Assembly: GCA_026874595.1 (NCBI GenBank)
Contig: CM049310.1
Span: 47,257,058 to 47,321,057 of the forward strand
DNA length: 64,000 nt
Reading direction: 5' to 3'
Source: Sipunculus nudus
Taxonomy: Eukaryota; Annelida; Sipuncula; Golfingiida; Sipunculidae
The translations under genes were made by a program, and so were the position numbers. The notes beneath the pieces were generated by a model that saw only the letters and a list, made by a program, of their open reading frames with translations, was not told where the DNA came from and made no database searches. This document shows, piece after piece, positions 53,301-60,135 of this stretch (position 1 is its first letter; each line of letters opens with the position of its first letter).

Positions 53301-56300
53301 CTTTCTTTGGAATCTATATTTTGTACATCAGCTTTATCTTCCAATTTCTCACCAACAGCTTCTATGTCCGGTGCCCCACTTGAAGTGTTAAAACTAATTT
53401 CTTCAATTGTTTCACCTAGTTCCCCACCAATTTCTTGTTCATTTGAGACCCCTTCATTTCTTGACTGAAATGATCGTCTGTAAGGTCGCCTCCTTCCTGG
53501 TCGACCCCTTATGCTTATATTGCTTTTATATTTCTTTTTCTTTGGTTGTATGCTTAAATTGTACCTCCCTCCTTTAAAATGTTTGTGTTTCTTTTTCTTT
53601 GGCTGCCCCTTGGCAGTCCTCCCTCTACAGTAATAACCCCGACTGGCCATTCCCTTGGCACCTGGACATACCCTCACATCCGCATCTACGTCATTTTGTG
53701 TATAATTTAACTCTGGTATTGCCTGAACATTAGTTGGCTGAGCCGATTTCGAGATCTGACTATTGCAAAAATCTGAGTATGAGAGTACAGTGTTTTTAGT
53801 GGACTCTGAGCTGTCTAATGAAGAATTTGGCTCTTTGACTGGTGACAACGTCGACCTAGCTGCACTTGGTTCCCTGGGTGGTGTGGTATGGGCAAGCCCT
53901 AGCTTTGCCAATTTGTTTGTCCCTAAAACCTTTCCTATTTCTGGCACTTTCAGAGTAACATTTGCAATTGGACCTAAATGAATACTTTTAACAGAAAGAG
54001 CCGTATTATTGAAAGCAGATTTCCTGGCTTTAGGTACATTTTTTTTCAATGGTTCTTTCTTTGGACTTTCCACAGCTCCTGTGGTTTCTGCCTCAGCCAA
54101 ACCGCCATTGCATAAATTGTCCATACTGTTTTTAAGAGCTTGGTTATTTGAGCTGTTTGCACCAGGTTCACATTTGGTGCTATAATTTTCTACAGACCCC
54201 TCACTGTTAAAGGTATTTCTGCTTGTCTCAGGCTGTATGGCCTTCTTAGGAAGTGCCTTACTAGCTTTCTCTAAGAAATCTAAAATAGTCTTTTTTGCAA
54301 AGGGTGGACGAATTTTAATATCACTGGCAACAGCTGCCTCATTCTTGGAACTTGCTCCTCTGTTTGGAGACAGGGACATTTTAGCACGTGGCTCTTTACG
54401 TGCCAGACCAAACCGTTCCTTGGACTCTCCAATGCCCATGTTTTGTGATGCTGGAGATCCTACATCTTTTTCCACGTTATTCACTGAATAGCTATGTTCC
54501 TTGTCTACCGAGCTGGAGGATAACGGACTAGATTCCATAGCTTCTTGATCCTGGCAGCCATTTAGAGCTTCTGTGGCCATGGCACAGCTGCCAAGCATTC
54601 CTTCCACAAATGGTAAGACCAATTACTAACCATCTAACACAGCCCTGCAAAGAACAAGACAAGAATATTTAACATTCAAACAGCCACTCAAAACCAATAT
54701 GCCAGACAATCAGGTTAATGGCAGTCAATGTGGTCTTTTGTCTATTAGTATTACCATGAAAATATGCAGTAAATGGTTGTACATTTCATCCCCCTATGTC
54801 CACCTGAAAATTTTTATCAGTTACATTTCAAAGGAAAAGTTAGAGTCTAGAGGATTAAAGAACATAATTTTCAACATGGTAAGTAAATAGCTACCTTACA
54901 TCTTTTTTAAGATACAGAAATTTTTGAAAATATGGGAAAGCAGTCTACATATACAACATATTAGACCCATTTGTGGCAGTCAAGGTTATAGGATACATGC
55001 AAAAACAGCCTCAATTGACAACTGCTGATTGAATTATGTCATGTAAACACTCTAAAAATACACCCAGCTAAAACAAAGATGGCTACCAACTTATGGAGGG
55101 ACATATCATATCTGCCATACCATGATGAAGAGACTCAAGGTTGTGAAACATAAACTGGGGATTTATTTCAATTTCTTAATCATCACATTCGATTGTCACT
55201 TCCATATGTAGTTTTCTAGGAAATTTTTGTAAAAAAAATTATAAACTTTAAAGAAAATTATCTAAAAGTAACAGGTGGACAGCAGGTGGTGAAACAGACT
55301 AGTGAGCAAAATGAGAAGTCTGTGCAGATCTTCTCTTCTGACAGGACCAGGAATGGGGAGATATGATTTATTTTAATATGGAAAATTAAACATGACAGCA
55401 AAATGAAGACTCCTTTCTTCCCAATTTTAGCAGGCATCACAACCCTGATTTTTTCTGGGTTTTGAAAGCAACTTCATGGTGAAGTTCACTTTCAGACCTG
55501 GGGTCAATTCAAATTTTGCAATTCAAATTCAATTCCAATTCAAGAACTTTCATTAAACTTCAATTCCAATTCAATCCAATAGAGAAAAATATCGATTCCA
55601 ATTCAACTCAAATAATTCTGATTCAATTCAAATTCAATTTGCAATTCAAAAAGATGCAATCATTCCAATATACATTTCATTGGTTTGTTACGAGTGTTAT
55701 CACAGGAATTCTATTATTTTTGCAGTTGTACACAAATTACAGTTTGGTCAGTGTGGTTGAATTTGCTCCAAAACTAAATGAAATGCTTTATGACACAGCA
55801 GGGAATGGGAAGTAATTTGTAGTTATATATATATTACTCTTATCCTTTGCCTTCTATTATCATACTATTACAGCTCAATTTTATATCTATTATATTACTT
55901 TTACTCTGAAAAGCTGAAAATAAATATATCCAATCTCTCTAGTGCTGAAACTGCTGATACAAACAATTCAGGAACAGTGATTGAGAATCGTTGAAATTTT
56001 TATCAAACTCCTTGGGTCACCCATGAGAGGTGTTTGATTTTAACCGAATACTGTATGACTGGTCTTCAAACTGACCTTGAGTAACTTCCAAAGATTTACA
56101 CTTATAAGAGATCTGGAACTTTTATTCATTAATTCAGATCAATTCAAAGGTGCCTGTAAACTTCAATTCCAATTCAATTCAAATTCATTTCATTTTCACA
56201 TTTTTTTAAATTCAATTCCAATTCACTCAATTTTCCCTTTAATTCCAATTCAATTCAGAATTGACCCAAGGTCTATTCACTTTAAAAAAAGTCAGAAATT

Positions 56301-59202
56301 ATAGAGATTCTTAGCAGACTATGGCAATCCCATTTCATGTGGGTGTATTGTCTGTATTTTTCACTATCAGTACAGCAGAAATTCTTTTAAAAGAATTCAG
56401 AAATTAAACATTTACACATCTGTTAACATAACAGTAACAATGTCAGCTGGCCATTGTCAAACCTGAATACAAAACAACTGGGTTTTTCTCCATGTTACTC
56501 TACACCATAAAGATGCCTAGGAGAAAGTTGCCATGGCCATACAAATGCTACAATGTGTAACACAGGTTGAGAGGGAGAAACTAGAAGTCACAAATATGCA
56601 CTTTCCTACTCCATATCACAACTGACCCTGTTAAAAAGGGAGACATTTTATAGCTTTCCAATATGCTGAGAGCACACATAGCATGATTATACAGCAGAGA
56701 CCAATCATGTTTTTAGATAACTATTATTTAGTTAATATTAAAATAATAATTTGGCAAAGGTACATGTTTTTGTGGTTGTACAGCATAATATTATAGACAA
56801 ATTTAAATTTGAAACGAGGGCATGTCAGCTCTCACCAAATCCTGTGTTGTTTCCATTCCATTATCAGCTAGTGTTGGATCTAATAAGATAACACAAAAAT
56901 CAATATCATATCACAACTCATTGACATCATAATTATAATCAACATGAAATACAGACAAGTATTAATGAAACATACATGATAAAATCACTAGAAGACCTGG
57001 CTTCAGCAGTACCAATGGCTTCCATGTAGAATTGCATTAGGTGGGTGCACTCAATAAATGGAACAGCCAGTAGGTCACCAAGTGCTTTAAGATCCTGTGT
57101 CTAAAATGGCTGCCATTTCATTGGAGAAGACTAAAGAATTACACAAATTAAGCCAGGACAACTTCTGCTTATCTTTATTTGTTGTTGACTATGTACCATG
57201 ATTTCAACAAAGAATCATTTTGTTCATTTTTCTTAATTTATAGTGGAACTGTAAAATACTGTACACTTGTGCAATTACTAGTAGCTACCATTACCAGAAC
57301 CAACCATAAAGCCTCGGTAGTCACCTTTCCTTATCATTTGGAATAATCATGCTTTGATTAATGATAAACTTTATAAATATAAAGGCGCGCCAAAGCTACT
57401 GTTATGGCACTATTATAACATTACAATGAGAGAAAGCAAGACCTTCAGCATGACCAATTTATTCCCAAATTGACCAATTAATGCTCATTCATTACAACAT
57501 CACTGCATACTGACAAAACTTATGAATTCTACATCAGCCATTAAAGATTCTGCAACACTGCAGAATGAGAAATATATTTAATTCAGCTGCCAATATCTGA
57601 ATATGCAGCAAAGCCAGAAGAGAGAAAAAGTACAACAATCACATTTTTTTTCAACCATTTAAAAGAGATATTTGGCAATTCAACATGAATCACAAGAAAA
57701 CTTGACAATGCCTGCCGTGTGTTAAACTGGTCGTGTTCAAGATTTTCAATTGTACACAAAAACAATGGCACTGCTACAAAATTGCAAGATGTTTTCTTGC
57801 ATGATGTATTTTGTTCCCTTATCTCTTTCATACTGATTCCTCTAAAACATAATCAGAAATGGTTAACAGAAACTATTAACAGTATTATACTGGTAAATAT
57901 GTCACAGCAAGAACATAATGGAAATGAAGGCACAAAACTTAAACCACTGGAACAAATCCACTGTTTTCATTCTCAATCTCTAAGGTCAGTCTTGTCCATT
58001 TTTAAACAAGACAACCAACTTAAACAGACAAAACAAAAACTGAGAATGAAAACTTTTTTTTTCTAAATTCTTGGGTGTACAGGAATACTTTTGTTAAATA
58101 GAAAGAAAATCCATTAACTTGTGTTTTGTTTTTTAATGTCTAGTAGCCTTTTATTATTTTGAGATGATACAACTCATATAATGGTCTATACTTTTCATTT
58201 CACAGAAACCAAGCTTTGGTCCGTATTCTTTATTTTTTTTTTCAAAAGAAATGTCTAGCTATCATTCCTATGCTCTTATATTGATTTGAATGAAAATAAA
58301 ATTTGTACCCATAAACTGCATGGAAATGATGTCAATATTGAAAAAAATTTTAATCTGTCCTTCCTGAACACTGAGAACACATTTTGAACTCGTTACACGA
58401 ATATAACCTAGTGTTTTGCACTCGCGACACATGGAAGGGCCATTGAAACATCATAGCTACATGACCTAATTGTACGAAAGTTGCAAACCAGCCGTGTAAT
58501 GCCGGGTCTGAAATGTCTGCTTTGTCCTACATGGCTTTTTGCTGTTTTCCCAAGCACATACTAACCCAGTTTGAAAATAACTAAATAGCCGTTGAAAATG
58601 GCAAAGTTTATGGTAAATGCTAATAATCCTGTCTTACACCAGGTTCCGTTTTTAGCATACAAGTTTCTAAGTCACAACAAATATGTCCGATACATGGTTT
58701 TAAATAAAATGAGACACCTTTGATAGGTATGTTTAAATCTCACTACAAGTCAAGAATGATCTTTCAAGAACAGATATCCTGATTTTTTTGTAACCTATAA
58801 CTGGAGAAATACACATTCAAATTCAATACATCCACGACTGTACGAAGAGAAACTTATGTTTAAATACAATAGCTAAGGAACAATATGAAATACTGTCAGC
58901 TGACTGGGCTGAACTCAGAGCAGGTGTTACAATACACGAATTTGCATTTGAGCAGAAAACTGGAAGCTGACAATGTCTGTTGAGCTGTCCCAGATAATCT
59001 GCATTGTTGGCTGCCTAGACATTGACATTCTTGTTCATGTGCAGCCAACAATGCTAAAAACTAATAAATATTTTAAATTTAAAATCAAATTTTACTGAAT
59101 GGAAGTAACAATAAACAGGAAAACTGCAGATACAACCGAGAAGTGACAGCAGCTAAGAAATTAAACACGAGGATCAAATCATAATGAAAATGGGGGAAAC
59201 TA

Positions 59203-59251
<49 letters not shown>

Positions 59252-60061
59252 TGACAAAGCAAAAAATTGACAATCTAGAGGTAACCAAGGTCACAATTAA
59301 TTAACTAACTGATAATGTACCGATACAATTAATAAACAAAATCAGTAAAAGCTGCATAAATCATGGCAATGACAAATGATTTATATATGACATATGTAAA
59401 TACCGGGCACCACCTACGCTATACTGTTTATTATATGTATACATTCACTTTCGCATGACACAAGTTGATGAATCTGTAAACATGCGTCCCAGGAAGCGCT
59501 CGAGTAAGTTGACAGATGTGTTCACAATGGCTTTGCCTGCCTTTTTGACATGGATAAGAAGGTGTAACACTTGAACAACATGACCAAAACAAAGCGATGG
59601 TTTCAATTTGCCGGCACAGATTTGAACTTCCTGTACGGTCCCCCGGTAGAGACCTCCGTGTCACCACCACGAGAAATCAGCCGCTATATTCAAATACAAA
59701 ACACACCCGGACACGCAGCACTGTTGTAGGGCATGTGGCTACTGTACCAGAAACTGGTGCAATACTCCCATTATGATCCTGACTGTGTTTCTATACATTT
59801 GACGCTGACATGTAAAACAAAACTCTTCAAACACGGCCTCCCTTGCCTTTTCTGTCTGAACATGGAGGAACTCGGCACGACTCGCCAACCAAAAATAAGG
59901 CGATCGTGCCAATGCATGGACATAATTAAACCTCTACATTGCAGTATAACAAAGATCTTTTACTGGCTAGGGCACTTAAATGATGGTTTGACTTGTTGTT
60001 AAGGTATAAAGTCAAATGGAACGAAACGTCTACCTGCTTGGCCGACTTCTTCAGCAGCCAT
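16324..60061 (-). CDS. EHMT: EHMT (G9a/GLP) histone H3K9 methyltransferase, complete multi-exon gene
   Basis: The family writes H3K9 mono- and dimethylation in the nucleus and reads the same marks through its ankyrin repeats. I assembled 28 coding exons by GT-AG sites and frame. Long-form residues (about 1540 aa): disordered basic region 1-710; cysteine-rich zinc region about 765-885, including CCPGCGHFC and CPHCGEES; ankyrin repeats about 985-1240; pre-SET about 1275-1390; SET about 1390-1505 with [21 protein letters not shown] and LGFDYG; post-[11 protein letters not shown]; stop at 16324-16326. The ankyrin cage residues (GGW, LVW, AE and LHW) are all present. The Phe of GFDYG is the residue associated with a dimethyl limit in mammalian G9a/GLP. 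One orthologue of the mammalian EHMT1/EHMT2 pair is expected in invertebrates. Open points are the use of exon 3 with exons 1-2 and the exon 8/9 junction. Confidence 0.96.
16945..17120 (-). CDS. EHMT: EHMT exon 27 (SET-C catalytic core)
   Basis: 176 nt, phase 0 in and phase 2 out (CTTGG|GTAAGT). It contains [20 protein letters not shown] then N and LIPVKVF. RFINH with its following Cys and Asn forms the pseudoknot and SAM site, and its Cys is a post-SET zinc ligand. Confidence 0.98.
17420..19850. mobile_element. GCTCAGCTG-end element in EHMT intron between exons 26 and 27
   Basis: The left end at 17420 contains the perfect palindrome TGACCCATGGGTCA then gacGCTCAGCTG. The right end near 19850 is gtCAGCTGAGCTAAAA after a GACG/GGCC tract. 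It fills most of the intron between the two SET exons. The interior holds a ~135-bp tandem module (about 19060-19600). Confidence 0.6.
19060..19600 (+). repeat. ~135-bp tandem modules with TGACCTTTGACCT
   Basis: Four diverged units start near 19077, 19212, 19346 and 19487, each with a gtgacc-ttgacctttg core and a downstream tcttcccctgttggtagg-like block. Two units keep an exact TGACCTTTGACCT (19220-19232 and 19355-19367). Confidence 0.8.
19939..20017 (-). CDS. EHMT: EHMT exon 26 (SET domain, SET-N/SET-I)
   Basis: 79 nt, phase 2 in and phase 0 out. It reads [20 protein letters not shown] then FDLDNK. The catalytic-site Tyr of EYIGE and the SET-I helix are conserved. Confidence 0.98.
21082..21168 (-). 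CDS. EHMT: EHMT exon 25 (SET domain, SAM-binding GWG)
   Basis: 87 nt, phase 2 to 2 (TGCGA|GTAAGT). It reads [20 protein letters not shown] then [11 protein letters not shown] is the first cofactor-binding motif of SET enzymes. Confidence 0.98.
21634..21749 (-). CDS. EHMT: EHMT exon 24 (pre-SET zinc cluster, part 2)
   Basis: 116 nt, phase 0 in and phase 2 out. It contains [20 protein letters not shown], the last four zinc ligands of the pre-SET cluster and the start of the SET fold. Confidence 0.98.
22599..22676 (-). CDS. EHMT: EHMT exon 23 (pre-SET zinc cluster, part 1)
   Basis: 26 codons, phase 0 to 0. It reads [20 protein letters not shown] then RCWYDK. The first five cysteines of the Zn3Cys9 cluster are present. 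Confidence 0.98.
23540..23855 (-). CDS. EHMT: EHMT exon 22 (last ankyrin repeats to pre-SET)
   Basis: 316 nt, phase 2 in and phase 0 out (CTTCAG|GTTAGT). It starts [19 protein letters not shown], ends the ankyrin stack, then carries [20 protein letters not shown] and [10 protein letters not shown], the entry to the pre-SET domain. Confidence 0.97.
24228..24266 (-). CDS. EHMT: EHMT exon 21 (39-nt ankyrin micro-exon)
   Basis: Acceptor catttcag, donor ATAGT|GTAAGT, phase 2 to 2. It reads [12 protein letters not shown] and continues the LHIAAR motif begun in exon 20. It is easily missed by gene finders. Confidence 0.95.
25835..25950 (-). CDS. EHMT: EHMT exon 20 (ankyrin repeat, cage Trp)
   Basis: 116 nt, phase 0 in and phase 2 out (CCACT|GTGAGT). 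It contains [20 protein letters not shown]. The Trp of LHW is the remaining cage residue. Confidence 0.97.
26172..26815 (-). mobile_element. Helitron-like non-autonomous element, 3' end at about 26176
   Basis: On the minus strand the terminus reads GTAGTCG-CTTGT-CGACTAC (hairpin), then CTGTATC, then CTAG followed by T. This is the hairpin-plus-CTRR, T-flanked end typical of Helitrons. The body shares the modules of the 28970-30724 copy in opposite orientation (gctgcagacatccaagctca landmark). The 5' limit is approximate, and the copy is probably truncated. Confidence 0.65.
27549..27653 (-). CDS. EHMT: EHMT exon 19 (ankyrin repeat, methyl-lysine cage)
   Basis: 35 codons, phase 0 to 0, with donor AGT|GTAGGT. 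It contains [20 protein letters not shown]. The two Trp and the Glu correspond to residues of the aromatic cage that binds H3K9me1/2 in mammalian GLP and G9a. Confidence 0.97.
28036..28137 (-). CDS. EHMT: EHMT exon 18 (ankyrin repeat)
   Basis: 34 codons, phase 0 to 0. It reads [20 protein letters not shown] then [13 protein letters not shown], a canonical single ankyrin repeat on one exon. Confidence 0.97.
28520..28642 (-). CDS. EHMT: EHMT exon 17 (ankyrin repeat)
   Basis: 41 codons, phase 0 to 0, with donor AGG|GTAAGC. It begins [20 protein letters not shown] and completes the previous repeat before opening the next. Confidence 0.96.
28970..30724 (+). mobile_element. Helitron-like non-autonomous element with internal 280-bp tandem repeats
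   Basis: The plus-strand 3' end is GTAGTCG-CTTGT-CGACTAC, CCGTATT, CTAG (30721-30724) followed by T, which fits a Helitron terminus. The left end lies near 28970, where flanking minisatellite sequence stops; no clear 5' TC is seen. No Rep/helicase frame is present. It sits in the intron between exons 16 and 17, inside the 32-bp array. Confidence 0.7.
29210..30330 (+). repeat. Four ~280-bp tandem units inside the Helitron-like element
   Basis: Units begin near 29213, 29493, 29773 and 30053. The first three are nearly identical; the fourth is diverged. GGTGGCGCCACC palindromes fall about twice per unit (29299, 29448, 29579, 29728, 30008 and 30138). Open frames spaced exactly 280 bp apart are repeat artefacts. 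Confidence 0.95.
30742..31311 (-). repeat. 32-bp minisatellite derived from exon 16 and its 5' splice site
   Basis: About 17 units, some degenerate or truncated, end in the real exon 16/intron junction (about 31280-31311). In gene sense each unit carries CATTGCCTTATCCAG|GTAATG, close to the authentic CATTGCCTTGTCCAG|GTAACA. A single further unit lies at about 28948-28972, on the other side of the Helitron-like element. Confidence 0.92.
31293..31399 (-). CDS. EHMT: EHMT exon 16 (ankyrin repeat; donor seeds a minisatellite)
   Basis: 107 nt, phase 1 in and phase 0 out. It includes [20 protein letters not shown], an ankyrin core. The donor CCAG|GTAACA and the last ~16 nt of the exon are the terminal unit of the 32-bp tandem array in the following intron. 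Confidence 0.95.
31891..31976 (-). CDS. EHMT: EHMT exon 15 (ankyrin capping repeat)
   Basis: Acceptor gtgttacag, donor TTT|GTAAGT, 86 nt, phase 2 in and phase 1 out. It reads [20 protein letters not shown] then LERVLYLL, the first helix pair of the EHMT ankyrin domain. Confidence 0.95.
32270..32935 (+). repeat. 30-bp minisatellite in the intron between exons 14 and 15
   Basis: Some 20 units. The 13 or so from about 32500 are nearly identical and share the core gatggtcacattctgagg; the earlier ones are degenerate. Because 30 is a multiple of 3, both strands stay open (242 and 193 codons), which is not evidence of coding. Related single units occur at 33310-33346, next to the exon 14 donor. Confidence 0.95.
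33351..33417 (-). CDS. EHMT: EHMT exon 14 (helix before ankyrins)
   Basis: 67 nt, phase 1 in and phase 2 out (GAAAA|GTAAGT). It reads [20 protein letters not shown] then IE, matching the short helix just N-terminal of the ankyrin domain in G9a/GLP. The intron after its donor begins with sequence related to a 30-bp minisatellite. Confidence 0.92.
33895..34007 (-). CDS. EHMT: EHMT exon 13 (linker)
   Basis: Acceptor ctctttaag, phase 2 in; donor ACAG|GTACAA, phase 1 out. It reads [20 protein letters not shown] and onward, a charged linker between the zinc region and the ankyrin repeats. The other two frames contain stops. Confidence 0.85.
34530..35019. mobile_element. hAT-type MITE with 8-bp target duplication
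   Basis: The left end is CAGTGATGAAGTCGAGTCC. The right end on the other strand is CAGTGACGTTGGACTGAGTC. Flanks are GTAAGAAT (34522-34529) and ATAAGAAT (35020-35027), an 8-bp duplication with one difference. The interior is rich in GAGTCC/AAGTCC repeats with no frame. Confidence 0.8.
35188..35384 (-). CDS. EHMT: EHMT exon 12 (cysteine-rich region, part 3)
   Basis: 197 nt, phase 0 in and phase 2 out (CAGGG|GTAAGA). It contains [18 protein letters not shown] and [10 protein letters not shown], closing the zinc region. A serine- and arginine-rich linker follows. Confidence 0.96.
36277..36420 (-). CDS. EHMT: EHMT exon 11 (cysteine-rich region, part 2)
   Basis: 48 codons, phase 0 to 0, with donor ACAG|GTAGGT. 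It carries the family signature [20 protein letters not shown] followed by CTQ. The invariant cysteines and histidine of the zinc region are present. Confidence 0.97.
36868..36993 (-). CDS. EHMT: EHMT exon 10 (cysteine-rich region, part 1)
   Basis: Acceptor tatttctttcag, donor CAAG|GTATGT, 42 codons, phase 0 to 0. It contains [11 protein letters not shown] and [13 protein letters not shown], which align with the start of the EHMT cysteine-rich (RING-like) region. Confidence 0.95.
37410..37609 (-). CDS. EHMT: EHMT exon 9 (upstream of zinc region; 5' boundary uncertain)
   Basis: The donor CAAG|GTAGTG ends in phase 0 after SQEGPDHK. Two acceptors are possible. 37609 (gatacag) needs phase 1 and includes [19 protein letters not shown], which resembles the vertebrate segment at this place. 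37577 (gacagag) needs phase 0, as left by the best exon 8 donor, and starts at ICVDELVIG. Mixing the strong donor with the strong acceptor gives a stop at once. Confidence 0.75.
37777..38129 (-). CDS. EHMT: EHMT exon 8 (Pro/Ser/Ala-rich linker)
   Basis: Acceptor gactgcag, phase 1 in. It opens with [16 protein letters not shown] and runs through a proline-, alanine- and methionine-rich linker to a good donor ATG|GTGAGT in phase 0. A weaker donor four bases on (37773, TGA|GTGGAC) would end in phase 1. The choice interacts with exon 9. Confidence 0.85.
38273..38312. repeat. (AT)n microsatellite
   Basis: About 40 bp of uninterrupted AT in the intron upstream of exon 8. Confidence 0.95.
39678..40664. 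mobile_element. MITE with ~35-bp terminal inverted repeats and TA flanks
   Basis: The left end starts GGCTAAAAAAATAAAAGATA, then tGGTTCTCAGGCACA. The right end on the other strand starts GGCAAAAAAAAATAAAAAGT, then attGTTCTCAGGCACA. TA lies directly outside both ends (39676-39677 and 40665-40666), as for Tc1/mariner-like insertion. A further copy of the terminal motif at about 40354-40395 suggests an internal duplication. No coding capacity is seen. Confidence 0.7.
41980..42360 (+). repeat. ~31-bp tandem repeat with CCAAT motifs
   Basis: Units carry gtgaagcactgtgctaca followed by tcaaccaatca. The repeat is diffuse from about 41830 and regular from about 42050. About eight units carry an intact CCAAT. 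It lies in the long intron between exons 7 and 8. Confidence 0.9.
44690..44740 (-). CDS. EHMT: EHMT exon 7 (small basic exon)
   Basis: Acceptor ctgtttcag, donor CCAG|GTAGCA, 51 nt, phase 1 to 1. It reads [17 protein letters not shown]. It is the third consecutive small symmetrical exon. No homology is recognised, so the call rests on splice sites and phase. Confidence 0.65.
46241..46297 (-). CDS. EHMT: EHMT exon 6 (acidic)
   Basis: Acceptor ttgtagcag, donor GAAG|GTCGGT, 57 nt, phase 1 to 1. It reads [19 protein letters not shown] and corresponds to the acidic stretch N-terminal of the cysteine-rich region in vertebrate EHMT proteins. It is skippable in frame. Confidence 0.8.
46995..47048 (-). 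CDS. EHMT: EHMT exon 5 (basic, NLS-like)
   Basis: Acceptor cacttcag, donor CCAG|GTATGG, 54 nt, phase 1 to 1. It reads [18 protein letters not shown]. The RRSTRKRK stretch looks like a nuclear localisation signal. It can be skipped without a frameshift. Confidence 0.78.
47190..50668. mobile_element. Host repeat element split by an insertion
   Basis: 47270-47539 and 50167-50668 carry the same diverged ~240-300-bp modules (ggtcaaggtcacc, then gaacttgaccgagattttgt). They end with a GACG tract and agcccgtcagcctaagggct near 50665. The two parts rejoin when 47540-50166 is removed. The left limit is approximate. Confidence 0.65.
47540..50166. mobile_element. GCTCAGCTG-end element nested in another repeat
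   Basis: The left end is acaagggacctatgggtcac then gacGCTCAGCTG. The right end is gtCAGCTGAGCTAAAA after a GACG/GACA tract. Two internal ~650-bp modules (48850-49390 and 49510-50040) match those of the 5.5-12.4 kb copies closely. There is no long frame and no clear target duplication (A/T-rich junctions). Confidence 0.7.
51342..51393 (-). CDS. EHMT: EHMT exon 4 (acidic linker; where both N-termini join)
   Basis: Acceptor attgcag, donor CAAG|GTGACA, 52 nt, phase 0 in and phase 1 out. It reads [17 protein letters not shown]. Exon 2 and exon 3 both end in phase 0, so either can precede it. Confidence 0.8.
52072..52296 (+). pseudogene. Possible degraded C2H2 zinc-finger fragment
   Basis: A 74-codon plus-strand frame inside an EHMT intron contains [16 protein letters not shown], then a histidine near [12 protein letters not shown]. 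This recalls the TGEKP linker and the CGKxF...H core, but the first zinc cysteine is missing. No convincing splice sites or partner exons are seen. It may be coincidence. Confidence 0.25.
53042..54644 (-). CDS. EHMT: EHMT exon 3: large N-terminal exon with its own start
   Basis: A strong acceptor (ttctttgcag) lies at 54645. The open frame has TAG and TAA just inside the exon, so translation must start at the in-frame ATG at 54598 or at the better-context GCCATGG at 54580. About 519 codons follow, to the donor TTG|GTAGGA in phase 0. The product is serine- and lysine-rich and looks disordered. It has an H3-like ARKS site (54017-54028), lysine runs (QPKKKKHK and QPKKKKYK) and an AT-hook-like patch with RGRPGRRR near 53480-53510. 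These match the character of the G9a/GLP N-terminus but not its sequence. Read on from exon 2 in phase 0, the exon stops after about 38 codons, so it is probably a second first-coding exon spliced from an upstream non-coding exon that I did not find. Confidence 0.85.
55493..56275. mobile_element. hAT-type MITE with AATTC-rich arms and exact 8-bp target duplication
   Basis: The left end is CAGACCTGGGGTCAATTC. The right end on the other strand is TAGACCTTGGGTCAATTC, so 16 of 18 positions match. TTCACTTT flanks both sides exactly (55485-55492 and 56276-56283). The arms are degenerate AATTC/CCAATTC arrays (about 55500-55655 and 56155-56260). The interior has no transposase. Confidence 0.88.
56836..56879 (-). 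CDS. EHMT: EHMT exon 2 (short form)
   Basis: The acceptor ttattag and the donor TTG|GTGAGA bound a 44-nt exon. Joined to exon 1 in phase 1 it reads [15 protein letters not shown] and ends in phase 0. Phase 0 fits exon 4 directly. It does not fit the open frame of exon 3. Confidence 0.75.
59203..59249. repeat. (AT)n microsatellite
   Basis: About 45 bp of AT in EHMT intron 1. Confidence 0.95.
60034..60061 (-). CDS. EHMT: EHMT exon 1 (start codon, short-form N-terminus)
   Basis: The ATG at 60059-60061 sits in a strong context (cacaccATGG) and reads MAAEEVGQA before a CAG|GTAGAC donor, ending in phase 1. It resembles the alanine- and acid-rich start of vertebrate EHMT1. It lies about 18 bp downstream of an NRF-1-like site. 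Confidence 0.8.
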
Positions 60062-60135
60062 GGTGTGTTTGTATTCGATGCGCATGCGCGAACGACAAAG
60101 GTGGTTTCCCGTATTTCCCGCGCGTGCACCAGGGA
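60062..60135 (-). promoter_or_regulatory. EHMT: EHMT promoter with NRF-1-like and E2F-like sites
   Basis: TGCGCATGCGCG at 60079-60090 matches the NRF-1 consensus YGCGCAYGCGCR in both orientations. TTTCCCGC at 60114-60121 matches the E2F consensus. A CpG-dense stretch (cccgcgcgtgc) follows. No TATA box is seen, which fits a housekeeping promoter. The transcription start must lie within or just upstream of this segment. Confidence 0.65.

Larger units (their letters stand above)
16478..60033 (-). other. EHMT introns without recognised content
   Basis: I see nothing beyond ordinary AT-rich intron in these introns: 16478-16944, 20018-21081, 21169-21633, 21750-22598, 22677-23539, 23856-24227, 24267-25834, 27654-28035, 28138-28519, 31400-31890, 33418-33894, 35385-36276, 36421-36867, 36994-37409, 44741-46240, 46298-46994. 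The rest of 38130-44689, 51394-53041, 54645-56835 and 56880-60033, outside the listed elements, is also unrecognised. Confidence 0.5.
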
